The translations under genes were made by a program, and so were the position numbers. Source: Pseudomonadota bacterium (GTDB lineage Bacteria; Pseudomonadota; Alphaproteobacteria; Rhizobiales; Hyphomicrobiaceae). From it: DNA of 19,995 bases. The notes beneath the pieces are model-generated. The model had not been told where the DNA came from and made no database searches. It saw nothing but the letters and a program-made list of their open reading frames with translations. Position 1 is the first letter of the stretch. Each line of letters begins with the position of its first letter. Where the stretch lies: the NCBI GenBank assembly GCA_023426855.1, contig JAEZBU010000160.1, positions 1-19,995 on the forward strand, read 5' to 3'. Positions 6,603 to 15,028 of this stretch are shown one piece after another.

Positions 6603-6679
6603 CTTATGGATCGGCTTGACCGGCGGGGCATGTTGCGCAACGACTGACGGCACGTGCGGAAAATCGCGGTGGGCAGCCT

Positions 6680-7291
6680 ATGACACGCATAACCTCGCTG
6701 GAAGAGTTGCGCGCGCTTTATCCTCCCGCGCACGAGCGGGCCTTGAAAAAGCAGCTAAGCCATCTCGATCGCCATTGCCGCCGCTTTATCGAGCTTTCGC
6801 CGTTTCTGGCGATCTCGTCCGTGGGGCAGGATGGTCTAGGTGACGTGTCGCCGAGGGGCGACCAGCCGGGTTTTGTGCACGTCGCCGACGACCACACGCT
6901 GCTGATCCCGGATTGGCCGGGCAACAATCGGCTCGATACGCTGTCCAACATTCTGGCCAGCCCCAACGTCGGCCTGCTGTTTCTCATTCCCGGTGTTGAT
7001 GAAGTGCTGCGCGTCAATGGTATGGCGGAACTGCACGCTGGTGAGACGCTGCGCGCACCGTTCGTGCGGTCCGGCAAGCTGCCACGGCTGGTGGTGAAGG
7101 TGCAGGTGCGCGAGGCTTACCTGCACTGCGCCAAGGCGCTGATGCGCTCAAAACTCTGGGATCCGGCGACGCGCATCGCGCGCAGCGAACTGCCGACCAT
7201 GAACGAGATGATGCGCGATCAGACCGAAAGCACCGACGCGGTTGAGCCGCAGGATGAGATGGTCGCGCGCTATCGCACGGTGCTTTACTGA
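6680..7291 (+). CDS. PPOX-type FMN-binding flavoprotein (MSMEG_1061-like family)
   Basis: A 203-residue split-barrel protein of the pyridoxamine 5'-phosphate oxidase-like superfamily. Typical elements are FLAISSVGQDGLGDVSPRGD at about 42-61, the RLDTLSNIL segment at about 86-94 with NVGLLFLIPG after it, and the strand containing VNGMAEL. These form the FMN pocket in the subgroup annotated as MSMEG_1061-type. The substrate is unknown; members are usually called pyridoxamine phosphate oxidase family without proof of that activity. There is no strong ribosome binding site before the ATG. Its 3' end overlaps the convergent transporter gene by 7 bases. It sits behind the palindromic repeat, so it is probably a separate transcription unit from lbpA. 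Confidence 0.82.
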   Translation: MTRITSLEELRALYPPAHERALKKQLSHLDRHCRRFIELSPFLAISSVGQDGLGDVSPRGDQPGFVHVADDHTLLIPDWPGNNRLDTLSNILASPNVGLLFLIPGVDEVLRVNGMAELHAGETLRAPFVRSGKLPRLVVKVQVREAYLHCAKALMRSKLWDPATRIARSELPTMNEMMRDQTESTDAVEPQDEMVARYRTVLY

Positions 7292-8193
7292 GGCGGCGTG
7301 AGCGTACCGCGTCGGAACAGATTCAACACCCGCCCGTCGAGCACCAGCAGCGCCATCGCGATCACCAGCGCACCGATGATATGGCGGGGCAGCAGCACCT
7401 CGTTGAGGACCAGCGTGCCGAAGGCGATGGCGCTGACCGGGATCAGCAACGTCACCAGCATCGTGTTGGTCGGGCCGGACACGGCCATGATCCTGAAGAA
7501 GATGACGTAGGCAAGCGCCGTCGACAGCGAGGCCAGCGCCAACACCGAGGCGATGGTTGCAGTGCTCGGCGTGGCCAGCAGCCAGGGCCGGTCGATCATC
7601 AGCGTGAGCGGTAGCAGGAACAGCGTTGAGCAAATCAGCGGACCGGCAGCGGTGACCGGTAACGGGATATTCCTAAAGCGCTTACCCCACAGGCCGGAAA
7701 TCGCATACGAGATGGCAGCGCCGAGAACGCACGTCATGCCAAACACACTGGCCGGCTGGCCGAACAGCGCTTCCGGGCCGACGAGAACAGCAACGCCCGT
7801 CATGCCGATCAGCACACCGGCAATGCGTCTGAGGTCGGCCTGTCCCTCAGCTACGAAGTAGTGAGACAGGATCACCGCGAACAGTGGCGTCGTGGCATTG
7901 AGTACCGATGCTAGGCCGCTGGCGATCTCCTTCTGGCCACGCACGATCAGCAGGAACGGCACGACGTTATTGAGCAGCGACATCAGCGCGAAATCGCGCC
8001 AAGTCGTGAGGCGCGACGGCAAGCGCAGGCCCATGGCGTAGATCACCGGCAGCAGGAGAACGGCCGCCAGCCCGACGCGGGCGAATACCAGCGTTAGTGT
8101 CGGCAGCTCCTGCACCGCGACGCCGATAAACAGGAACGAGCCACCCCACAGGACAGATAGGAAGATCAGCAGCAGCCACTGCGTCAACGCCAT
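7285..8193 (-). CDS. EamA/DMT-superfamily membrane transporter
   Basis: A 302-residue inner-membrane protein with about ten transmembrane segments in two EamA repeats. It begins with LFLSVLWGGSFLFIGVA, the standard first helix of the family. The first repeat contains SLLNNVVPFLLIV and SVLNATTPLFAVIL, the second STALAYVIFFRIM and PVSAIAFGTLVLNE. The substrate is unknown. It differs clearly from the other EamA protein in this window, so the two are not a recent duplication. It follows the HAD phosphatase on the same strand after 39 bases and may be co-transcribed with it. No good Shine-Dalgarno sequence precedes the ATG. Confidence 0.85.
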   Translation of the reverse strand: MALTQWLLLIFLSVLWGGSFLFIGVAVQELPTLTLVFARVGLAAVLLLPVIYAMGLRLPSRLTTWRDFALMSLLNNVVPFLLIVRGQKEIASGLASVLNATTPLFAVILSHYFVAEGQADLRRIAGVLIGMTGVAVLVGPEALFGQPASVFGMTCVLGAAISYAISGLWGKRFRNIPLPVTAAGPLICSTLFLLPLTLMIDRPWLLATPSTATIASVLALASLSTALAYVIFFRIMAVSGPTNTMLVTLLIPVSAIAFGTLVLNEVLLPRHIIGALVIAMALLVLDGRVLNLFRRGTLTPPQ

Positions 8194-8232
8194 GATGATA
8201 CCGGTCCATGGATGGCAACGGGCTCTGCCGGA

Positions 8233-8913
8233 TCAGCCCGGCATGCGGGCCAGAATCGCGTCCGCTGCGGCTCTGAACTCGCTGTAGTCATCGATCACAG
8301 CATCGGCATGCAGCTCCGTGATGGGAATATGCGTGTAGCCGAACGTGACGCCGATGACGGGGATCTTGGCGGCTTTGGCTGTGCCGACATCGACATCGCT
8401 GTCGCCGACCATGATGGCGCGGGCCGGATTGCCATCTGCCAGCTTGATCGCACCGAACAGATGATCGGGATGGGGCTTGCAAACCGGGAAGGTATCGCGG
8501 CCAGCCAACCCCTTGAACAGTGGCAGCAGACCCAGCGTATCGAGCAGCTGCCGGGCGTACAGCTCGCGCTTGTTGGTGCACACAGTGAGCGTCGCACCAT
8601 CGGCGCGGCAGGCTTCCAGCACCTTGACCATGTTGGGGAACGGCTTGCTGTCGACTGCGATGTTGTCGGCGTAGTAGGCCAGAAAGGCGTCGAGCATGCC
8701 GTCCAGTTCGTCCTCACTGGCGGTCACGCCGCGCGATTTCAGGCCGGCCGAAATGATATGACGGGCACCGAAGCTGATTTCCGGCCGCAGAATCGCTGCG
8801 CTGACGGGCTCAAGGCCGCGGCTCTCCAGAACGTGATTGGCGGCTCGGATGAGATCAGGGGCCGTATCGATCAGCGTACCGTCGAGATCAAACACCAGGG
8901 TCGTGTCGCGCAT
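8233..8913 (-). CDS. gph: HAD-family phosphatase, phosphoglycolate phosphatase-like
   Basis: A 226-residue haloacid dehalogenase hydrolase. Motif I is FDLDGTLID with nucleophile D9 and acid/base D11. Motif II is VCTNK, the motif III lysine is in CKPHPD, and motif IV is VGDSDVD. The cap between motifs I and II is the helical type found in Gph and related phosphatases. Gph removes phosphate from 2-phosphoglycolate formed by DNA repair or oxygenase activity. Length and motif spacing fit Gph, but other small HAD phosphatases look alike, so substrate assignment is moderate. AAGGA precedes the start by about 11 bases. It is divergent from gabD; as I recall, a gph gene upstream of rpiA is common in this order, here with gabD in between. 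Confidence 0.8.
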   Translation of the reverse strand: MRDTTLVFDLDGTLIDTAPDLIRAANHVLESRGLEPVSAAILRPEISFGARHIISAGLKSRGVTASEDELDGMLDAFLAYYADNIAVDSKPFPNMVKVLEACRADGATLTVCTNKRELYARQLLDTLGLLPLFKGLAGRDTFPVCKPHPDHLFGAIKLADGNPARAIMVGDSDVDVGTAKAAKIPVIGVTFGYTHIPITELHADAVIDDYSEFRAAADAILARMPG

Positions 8914-9089
8914 CTATCGTCAATTCCTTGTTGTCGGGCGCTTTGACCAGACTGGTTCAAAACCCGGCTAAGGCAGAGCTGAGGGTCACGACCATGCTTG
9001 CCAGTCGCGTAGGTGGGACTTAGATCAAACCTATCGAGCCGCTGATGCGGTATTATGACCCCGTTATTCTCGTTACATGGAGTTTCCCG

Positions 9090-10532
9090 ATGGACAAGCC
9101 CGTCGTCAGTCTGCTCAAGACGCAATGCTATGTCGACGGCCGCTGGGTCGGAAAGCCGGAACTGCCCGTCACCAACCCGGCCAACGGCGATGAAATCGCC
9201 AAGGTTCCGATGACCAGCGCCGAAGGAACCCGCGAGGCGATCGCGGCCGCGGAGCGTGCCCGGCCGGAATGGTCGGCGATGCTGGCCAAGGATCGCGCCA
9301 AGATCTTGCGCAAATGGTTTGATCTGCAAATCGAATATGCCGATGAACTTGCGTTGCTGATGTCCAGCGAGCAGGGCAAGCCGGTGACGGAAGCCAGGGG
9401 CGAGGTCGTCTACGCTGCCTCCTTCACCGAGTTTTTTGCTGAAGAAGCCAAGCGCATCAACGGCGAGACGATCCCGACCTTCAAGAAGGACGCGCGCATC
9501 GTCTGCATCAAGCAACCGATTGGCGTTGTTGCTGCAATCACGCCCTGGAACTTCCCAGCGGCCATGATCACCCGCAAGGTGTCGCCGGCGTTGGCCGCCG
9601 GCTGCACGGTGGTGTGCAAGCCGGCCTCCGAGACCCCGCTGACGGCGTTGGCACTGGCCGAACTGGGTGAGCGGGCAGGCATTCCGAAGGGTGTGTTCAA
9701 CGTGGTCACCGGCAAGGCCAGCGTGATCGGCGGTGAGCTGACCGCCAGCCCGATCGTCAAGATGCTGACGTTCACCGGCTCCACCGAGATCGGCAAGGTG
9801 TTGCTCGAACAGTGCGCGAAGACGGTCAAGAAGGTCGGCATGGAGCTCGGCGGCAACGCGCCGTTCATCGTGTTCGACGACGCCGACCTGGACAAGGCGG
9901 TGCAGGGCGCGATGGCGTCCAAGTATCGCAACGCCGGCCAGACCTGTGTCTGCGCCAACCGCATCTACGTGCAGGATGGCGTTTATGACAAATTCGCCGA
10001 GAAGCTGGCCGTCGAGGTCAAAAAGCTGAAAGTTGGTCCGGGTACGGAGACCGGCGTCACTATCGGGCCGCTGATCAACAAGTCTGCGGTGGATAAGGTG
10101 GAAGAGCACATTGCCGACGCCACCTCGAAAGGTGCCAAGGTCATGGTGGGCGGCAAGCGCCACGAACTGGGCGGCAGCTTCTTTGAACCGACCATCCTGA
10201 CGGGTGTGACAACCGACATGGCGGTTGCGCGCGAGGAGACGTTCGGCCCAGTGGCGCCATTGTTCCGCTTCAAGACTGAAGAAGAAGTTATCAAGCTGGC
10301 CAATGACACGGAGTTCGGTCTTGCCGCATACTTCTACTCGCGCGACGTCGGCCGGGTCTGGCGCGTTGGCGAGGCATTGGAATACGGCATCGTGGGCATC
10401 AACGAGGGTATCATTTCCTCGGAAGTGGCACCGTTCGGCGGCTTCAAGGAATCCGGCCTCGGTCGGGAAGGGTCACATCACGGTGTCGAAGAGTTCGTAG
10501 AGATCAAATATATGCTGATGGGCGGGGTTTGA
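9090..10532 (+). CDS. gabD: NAD(P)-dependent succinate-semialdehyde dehydrogenase
   Basis: A 480-residue aldehyde dehydrogenase that oxidises succinate semialdehyde to succinate, the last step of GABA degradation. Visible active-site elements are N154 in PWNFP, K177 in CKPAS, general base E252 in MELGG, and nucleophile C286 in GQTCVCANR. The neighbouring C288 forms the CxC pair seen in GabD-type enzymes, where it can act as a redox switch. Start 9090 was chosen because GGAG lies 7 bases upstream; the 15 residues available further upstream (from 9045) are not family-like. No gabT aminotransferase is in the window. Its stop codon overlaps the rpiA start by one base. Glutarate-semialdehyde dehydrogenase is a possible alternative specificity. 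Confidence 0.88.
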   Translation: MDKPVVSLLKTQCYVDGRWVGKPELPVTNPANGDEIAKVPMTSAEGTREAIAAAERARPEWSAMLAKDRAKILRKWFDLQIEYADELALLMSSEQGKPVTEARGEVVYAASFTEFFAEEAKRINGETIPTFKKDARIVCIKQPIGVVAAITPWNFPAAMITRKVSPALAAGCTVVCKPASETPLTALALAELGERAGIPKGVFNVVTGKASVIGGELTASPIVKMLTFTGSTEIGKVLLEQCAKTVKKVGMELGGNAPFIVFDDADLDKAVQGAMASKYRNAGQTCVCANRIYVQDGVYDKFAEKLAVEVKKLKVGPGTETGVTIGPLINKSAVDKVEEHIADATSKGAKVMVGGKRHELGGSFFEPTILTGVTTDMAVAREETFGPVAPLFRFKTEEEVIKLANDTEFGLAAYFYSRDVGRVWRVGEALEYGIVGINEGIISSEVAPFGGFKESGLGREGSHHGVEEFVEIKYMLMGGV

Positions 10533-11236
10533 TGTCTGACGCGTGGAAGCTGATGGCGGCTGAGCGGGCTTTGGATTTTGTCCAGCCCGGCATGAAGCTC
10601 GGATTGGGGACAGGGTCGACGGCTGCAAAGTTCGTCGACCTGCTGGGCGCCAAGGTCAAGGCGGGGCTGGACGTGGTCTGCGTGGCGACGTCGGAAGCGA
10701 CCCAGGCCCAGGCCGAGGCGCTCGGTATCAGGATGTCCACGCTCGATGACCTCGTGCATCTCGATCTGACTGTCGATGGTGCCGACGAGCTTGATGAAAC
10801 GCTGCAGCTCATCAAAGGCGGCGGCGGTGCGCTTCTGCGCGAGAAGATCGTGGCGGCCGCGTCCGACCGGATGGTGGTGATTGCGGACGCCTCAAAGCGC
10901 GTGAAGGTGCTTGGCGCCTTCCCGCTGCCGATCGAGGTGATCCAGTTCGGCCTTGGCGCCACCCGCAACATGATCGAAGTGCTGACGACGGAGGTCGGCT
11001 GCAGCGGATCGATCGCGCTGCGGCGGGCGCCCAGCGGGCAGATCTTCATCACTGATAGTGGCAACTACATCCTGGATTGCAGCTTCGGCCGCATCGATGA
11101 GCCGGACGCGCTGGATGAGGCGCTGAAGATCATTCCCGGCGTGGTGGAGAATGGCTTGTTCCTCGGCCTTGCCGACGCAGCGATCATCGCGGGGCCGGGT
11201 GGGGTGGAAGTGATGGAAGCCGAATACGGCGATTGA
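10532..11236 (+). CDS. rpiA: Ribose-5-phosphate isomerase A
   Basis: A 234-residue enzyme that interconverts ribose 5-phosphate and ribulose 5-phosphate in the pentose phosphate pathway. Conserved elements are GLGTGST at 24-30 (phosphate loop), DGADELD at 82-88, and KGGGGALLREK at 95-105 with catalytic E104. Length is normal for RpiA. The ATG at 10532 shares its A with the last base of the gabD TGA (TGATG); GGGCGGGG just upstream inside gabD is the ribosome binding site. A TTG one codon earlier is in frame but less likely. DUF2059 and gor follow on the same strand, a common arrangement in Hyphomicrobiales. Confidence 0.93.
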   Translation: MSDAWKLMAAERALDFVQPGMKLGLGTGSTAAKFVDLLGAKVKAGLDVVCVATSEATQAQAEALGIRMSTLDDLVHLDLTVDGADELDETLQLIKGGGGALLREKIVAAASDRMVVIADASKRVKVLGAFPLPIEVIQFGLGATRNMIEVLTTEVGCSGSIALRRAPSGQIFITDSGNYILDCSFGRIDEPDALDEALKIIPGVVENGLFLGLADAAIIAGPGGVEVMEAEYGD

Positions 11237-11289
11237 TCGCGTCGGCGGTTCGCCGGTGAGGTGCTGACGGTGGCGTTTGGGGGCAGCGG

Positions 11290-11805
11290 ATGGTCATCCG
11301 GCAGCGTTTCCTGACATGCATGATTGTGCTGCTGCTGGCGTTTGCACCGGTTGCATCCCATGCACAAACCAGTCAGCCCGATGCGGACCGGCAAGCCAGG
11401 ATCGCGGCGGCGTTAGATATGATGACCGTCGCCGGGTCGGAAAAACAGTTCGACCAGCTCATGCCGCTGCTCGTCGCCAACATGACGCGGGCCTTCATCG
11501 GGCTCGCGCCAGGAGCGGCGGCTGAGATCCGGCAGGTGATGGGCGAGGTGGTGAAGCGCTTCGCGGATCGCAAGCGCGAGATGGTTGAGAAGATTGCCGA
11601 ACTTTACGCGGCCGAATTGACGCTCGAAGAACTGCAAGAGCTGACGCGCTTCTACAAATCGCCGGTCGGGGCAAAATTCGTGGCCATCCAGCCGTCGCTT
11701 GGCCGGCAGACGATTGCGCTGGGCCAGCAATGGGGCGAAAAGATTGGCCGTGAAATCGACCAGGAAGCCCGCCGGGAGCTGAAGAAGCGCGGCATCAAGA
11801 TCTGA
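11290..11805 (+). CDS. Secreted DUF2059-domain protein
   Basis: A 171-residue protein with a Sec signal peptide: RQR positive start, hydrophobic core MIVLLLAFAP, and a likely cleavage after A25 (SHA/QT). The mature part is helical and charged, and it matches the DUF2059 family, with the conserved LYAAELTLEELQELTRFYKS region at about 99-118 followed by SPVGAKF. The function of the family is unknown; location is periplasmic. It lies 53 bases after rpiA and 17 bases before gor. I recall rpiA-DUF2059-gor as a repeated gene order in rhizobia, which suggests co-expression and possibly an envelope redox-related role, but this is inference. Confidence 0.82.
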   Translation: MVIRQRFLTCMIVLLLAFAPVASHAQTSQPDADRQARIAAALDMMTVAGSEKQFDQLMPLLVANMTRAFIGLAPGAAAEIRQVMGEVVKRFADRKREMVEKIAELYAAELTLEELQELTRFYKSPVGAKFVAIQPSLGRQTIALGQQWGEKIGREIDQEARRELKKRGIKI

Positions 11806-11822
11806 GAAGGACTTGAACGACA

Positions 11823-13202
11823 GTGGCAGAGTTTGATTACGACCTCTTCGTTATCGGAGGAGGATCTGGTGGCGTTCGGGCTGCACGCATTGCGGCCAGT
11901 CACGGTGCAAAGGTCGCGCTGGCGGAAGAATACCGGATGGGTGGCACCTGTGTGATCCGCGGCTGCGTGCCCAAGAAGCTTCTGGTCTATGCCAGCCGCT
12001 ATAGCGATGAGTTTGCCGATGCCGCCGGCTTTGGCTGGACGGTCAAGGACACCAAGTTCAGTTGGAAAACGCTGATCGCCAATAAAGATCGCGAGATCGA
12101 CCGGCTCGAAGGTATCTATCGGCGCAACCTGGAAAACTCCGGCGTCACGATATTCGACGAGCGCGCTGAATTGGCTGGCCCCAACGCGGTCAAAGTCCGA
12201 TCCCGCAAAAAGGCGATCACGGCGCGCTACATCCTGATTGCGACCGGCGCCAGCCCTAATGTCGATCCGAAGCTGCCCGGACGCGAGCACGTCATCACCT
12301 CCAATGATGCGTTTCATTTGACCAAGCTGCCGAAAAAGGTAGTGGTCGCCGGCGGTGGCTATATCGCGGTGGAGTTTGCCGGCATTTTCGCCGGCCTGGG
12401 TGCCGAAACGACCTTGATCTATCGCGGCGAAAAGGTGTTGCGCGGGTTCGACGAAGATATGCGCGACGGCCTGATGGAGGAGTACCGTCGTCGCGGCATC
12501 AACATCATCACCAACACGGTTTTTCTCGATATCGAGAAGACCGGCAAGAAGCTGGTGGGCACACTCAGCGATGGCTCGACGCTGAAGGCCGATACGATCA
12601 TGTTCGCGATTGGCCGCAGCCCGAACACGGCAGGGCTGAACCTGAAGAAGGTCGGCGTGGACTGCGACGGTTATGCCATCAAGGTCGATGCCGAGAACCG
12701 CACCAGCGTGCCGAGCATCTATGCCATCGGTGACGTGACCGACCGTGTGAACCTGACGCCGGTTGCCATCCGCGAGGGGCATTCGTTCGCTGACCGCGTG
12801 TTCGGCTCAAAGGCGTGGTCTGTCGATTATGATATCATTCCGACGGCTGTGTTCTCGACGCCGGAGATCGGGACTGTCGGTTTGAGTGAGCTGGATGCCA
12901 AGGCTGCCGGCTATACGCTCGACATCTACAAGGCGAACTTCCGGCCGATGAAGAACACCATGAGCGGCCGCGATGAGCGGACCATCATGAAGCTGGTGGT
13001 CGATCAGGCGTCGCAGAAGGTGCTGGGTGTGCACGTGCTCGGCCCGGACGCGGGCGAGATCATCCAGATGGCAGCGATCTCGCTGCGGCTGGGCGCCACT
13101 AAGGCCGACTTCGACACCACCATGGCCCTGCACCCGAGCGCGGCCGAGGAACTGGTGACGATGCGCCAGAAGTGGACGCCGCCGGAAATGATGCCGAAGT
13201 AA
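11823..13202 (+). CDS. gor: Glutathione-disulfide reductase
   Basis: A 459-residue FAD-dependent pyridine nucleotide-disulfide oxidoreductase that reduces oxidised glutathione with NADPH in the cytoplasm. The FAD motif GGGSGG is at 12-17. The redox-active disulfide C43-C48 is in GGTCVIRGCVPKK, with VIRG in place of the more common VNVG between the cysteines. The NADPH domain has GGGYIAVEFA, followed by R200 and R206, the arginines that select NADPH over NADH. The C-terminal active-site H437-x4-E442 is in MALHPSAAEE. It starts with GTG at 11823; AGAAGGA lies upstream. It is the last gene of the rpiA-DUF2059-gor run. The full motif set makes a dihydrolipoamide dehydrogenase or mercuric reductase call unlikely. 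Confidence 0.93.
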   Translation: MAEFDYDLFVIGGGSGGVRAARIAASHGAKVALAEEYRMGGTCVIRGCVPKKLLVYASRYSDEFADAAGFGWTVKDTKFSWKTLIANKDREIDRLEGIYRRNLENSGVTIFDERAELAGPNAVKVRSRKKAITARYILIATGASPNVDPKLPGREHVITSNDAFHLTKLPKKVVVAGGGYIAVEFAGIFAGLGAETTLIYRGEKVLRGFDEDMRDGLMEEYRRRGINIITNTVFLDIEKTGKKLVGTLSDGSTLKADTIMFAIGRSPNTAGLNLKKVGVDCDGYAIKVDAENRTSVPSIYAIGDVTDRVNLTPVAIREGHSFADRVFGSKAWSVDYDIIPTAVFSTPEIGTVGLSELDAKAAGYTLDIYKANFRPMKNTMSGRDERTIMKLVVDQASQKVLGVHVLGPDAGEIIQMAAISLRLGATKADFDTTMALHPSAAEELVTMRQKWTPPEMMPK

Positions 13203-13330
13203 ACAGACATCCACATTTCTATGCTCGCGATGCAACGCGGGCACACACCCCTAATTGCAACCTATGGTAGTGTTTCCGGAGATTCGACCTGCTGTAATTG
13301 CACTTCAGCGCGCAGATGATGAGGACGGAC

Positions 13331-14056
13331 ATGAGGGCAGCTGCCATCATCCGTGCCTCGGTCGCTCTCCTGTTTTGCTTGGCCGCCGCGGTCTCGGAAC
13401 ACGCCTACGCTCAGAATTACGATGGTGCCGGCTTATTGCGTTTCGGCGCGTTCGGCCAGGTTTCGTCCAACAACATGGACATCAAGCGTCCCGAAGATAT
13501 TCGCGGATCGCTGTCAGCGGCGAGCGGTGCTGGTGGCTTCACCTTCGGCTACGACTGGATGTTCACCAGCGGCTGGGTTCTCGGCATCGAGTCCGACATC
13601 GGCTTCGATACATGGGGCGAGCAGCGCGGGCCGCGTGAATATAGCGTCGACTATATGGCGACAACGCGGGTCCGCCTTGGCGCTTATGCGCGGCCGGACC
13701 TGTTTTTCTATGCAACGGGCGGCGTTGCGGCTTTGGGCATCACCTACCAGGGCTTTCCGAACGACGTCACTTTAAGTCGGGATTCCAATTCGCACACCAT
13801 GTTTGGCGGCACGGTTGGCGCCGGCATGGAATACGATTGGCACGGCATGATCCTGTTCACCGAATATCTGTATTCCAACTACGGGAATTTCTCGTTCCGG
13901 GAGTTCGTGGATGACGAGATCACGCTGCATAACAGCATCGACGTCGATCAGCACGCGTTCCGCCTCGGCGTGAAGTTCATCATCGGTCACGATCACCGCG
14001 AAACGTACTACGGTGGCTGTTGCGATCCCTACGGGCCGATAGGACCATCGAAGTAA
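13331..14056 (+). CDS. Outer-membrane beta-barrel protein with C-terminal cysteine tail
   Basis: A 241-residue Omp25/OmpA-like small porin. A signal peptide ends after A27 (AYA/QN). The mature protein shows alternating beta strands with aromatic girdles: GGFTFGYDWMF, WVLGIESDIGF, TTRVRLGAYA, LFFYATGGVA, GGTVGAGMEYDW, LFTEYLYSNYG and HAFRLGVKFII. Eight strands would fit the usual fold. Most such proteins end at the last strand with a terminal aromatic residue. Here a 23-residue hydrophilic tail follows, with adjacent cysteines at 230-231 and a Pro/Gly-rich end. The start was chosen for GAGGA 6 bases upstream and the resulting normal signal peptide; ATG 13316 and 13319 are also in frame. No co-directional partner is obvious. 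Confidence 0.82.
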   Translation: MRAAAIIRASVALLFCLAAAVSEHAYAQNYDGAGLLRFGAFGQVSSNNMDIKRPEDIRGSLSAASGAGGFTFGYDWMFTSGWVLGIESDIGFDTWGEQRGPREYSVDYMATTRVRLGAYARPDLFFYATGGVAALGITYQGFPNDVTLSRDSNSHTMFGGTVGAGMEYDWHGMILFTEYLYSNYGNFSFREFVDDEITLHNSIDVDQHAFRLGVKFIIGHDHRETYYGGCCDPYGPIGPSK

Positions 14057-14076
14057 CCAAATCCTTGCGCTGCGAA

Positions 14077-14117
14077 CCCCCGCCAGAGCATGCGTTTGCC
14101 ATGCGTCCGCGCGGGGG
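14077..14117 (+). terminator. Stem-loop after the beta-barrel gene
   Basis: CCCCCGC at 14077-14083 pairs with GCGGGGG at 14111-14117 around a 27-base loop that holds two GCATGC-like segments. CTT follows but no real U-run. It is about 20 bases after the stop codon, so it may be a terminator or transcript stabiliser. Confidence 0.4.
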
Positions 14118-14185
14118 CTTGTCGCCAACCGCTTCGCCGCCTATCGGTTCGCCTGACCACCGGAACCGGTAGAAGGATCAAGCCT

Positions 14186-14941
14186 ATGGCGCGACTGCAG
14201 GGGCGCATTGCACTCGTCACGGGAGCGGGTGCGGGCATCGGACAGGCCATCGCGCGCTGCTTTGCTGCGGAGGGCGCAGTTGTTTACCTTGCCGACGTCG
14301 ATGGCGAAGCGGCGATGCGGGCCGCGGCCGGCATCACCAGTTCCGGCGGCAAAGCCGAAGCCGTCACCTGCGATGTCTCACGCGGGCAAGACGTCACCGC
14401 CATGTTCCGCGCGGTGGAACAGGCGCACGGCCGGCTGGACGTGCTGGTCAACAACGCCGGCCTCAACGTGCGCGGCGACTTCCGGCACATGTCGGATGCC
14501 GACTGGGTGCGCATCCGCGAGGTCAATCTTGATGGCGTGGTTCGGGTCGCCCGCGACGGGTTCGGCCTGCTGAAGGCGTCCGGTCACGCATCCCTGATCA
14601 ACCTGTCCTCGATCATGGCCAGCCGGGGTTTGCGTCAACTCGCGGGCTACTCGGCGACCAAGGGCGCTGTGCTGTCGCTGACGAAGGCGCTGGCTGTGGA
14701 ATACGCGCCGTTCGGCATCCGTGTGAATGCGCTGGCGCCAGGCTTCATCGAGACTGCGCTGACCGGACAGGTCCTGCGCAATCCGGCAATCAGCAAGGCG
14801 CTGATCGATCAAACGCCGCTGCGTCGCTTCGGCACCGGCGATGACGTGGCGCGCACCGCGCTGTTCTTCGCCTCCGACGACAGCGCTTTCGTGACTGGGG
14901 CCGAACTGGCCGTGGATGGCGGTATGGCAGCGGGCTTGTGA
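14186..14941 (+). CDS. SDR-family oxidoreductase
   Basis: A 251-residue classical short-chain dehydrogenase. The cofactor loop TGAGAGIG is at 12-19, with the acidic D37 after the second strand favouring NAD(H). NNAG is at 89-92, and the catalytic set is N114, S141 or S142, Y155 and K159 (YSATK). The PG segment and the C-terminal VDGG are in place. The substrate is unknown; FabG-like or sugar/alcohol dehydrogenase roles are equally possible. Start 14186 was preferred over an in-frame ATG at 14090 because AGAAGGA at 14171-14177 sits 8 bases upstream and the family begins here. It appears to be a single-gene unit; yceI follows after 87 bases. Confidence 0.88.
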   Translation: MARLQGRIALVTGAGAGIGQAIARCFAAEGAVVYLADVDGEAAMRAAAGITSSGGKAEAVTCDVSRGQDVTAMFRAVEQAHGRLDVLVNNAGLNVRGDFRHMSDADWVRIREVNLDGVVRVARDGFGLLKASGHASLINLSSIMASRGLRQLAGYSATKGAVLSLTKALAVEYAPFGIRVNALAPGFIETALTGQVLRNPAISKALIDQTPLRRFGTGDDVARTALFFASDDSAFVTGAELAVDGGMAAGL

Positions 14942-15028
14942 GGCCTGCGGCCCTCATCACGTCACATTGTCCTGGTGAGCGCTGGGTTGGATTAGCCTAA
15001 CGTCGCTCGACGTGGAGGGGAGCCATTG

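Noticed and set aside
9020..9056. TATTAT at 9051 as a gabD promoter -10 box
   Set aside because: No -35-like hexamer at proper spacing could be found, so it was not listed.
8871..10163. 430-codon open frame on the minus strand across gabD
   Set aside because: It lies opposite a clearly functional aldehyde dehydrogenase, is rich in Arg/His/Gly low-complexity sequence and has no family motifs: a GC-rich antisense shadow.
11652..12782. 376-codon minus-strand open frame opposite gor
   Set aside because: Antisense shadow of gor; no recognisable domain and no ribosome binding site consistent with a gene.
14938..14958. Bulged GC hairpin after the SDR gene
   Set aside because: Pairing is short and needs a bulge, and there is no U-run; too weak to call.
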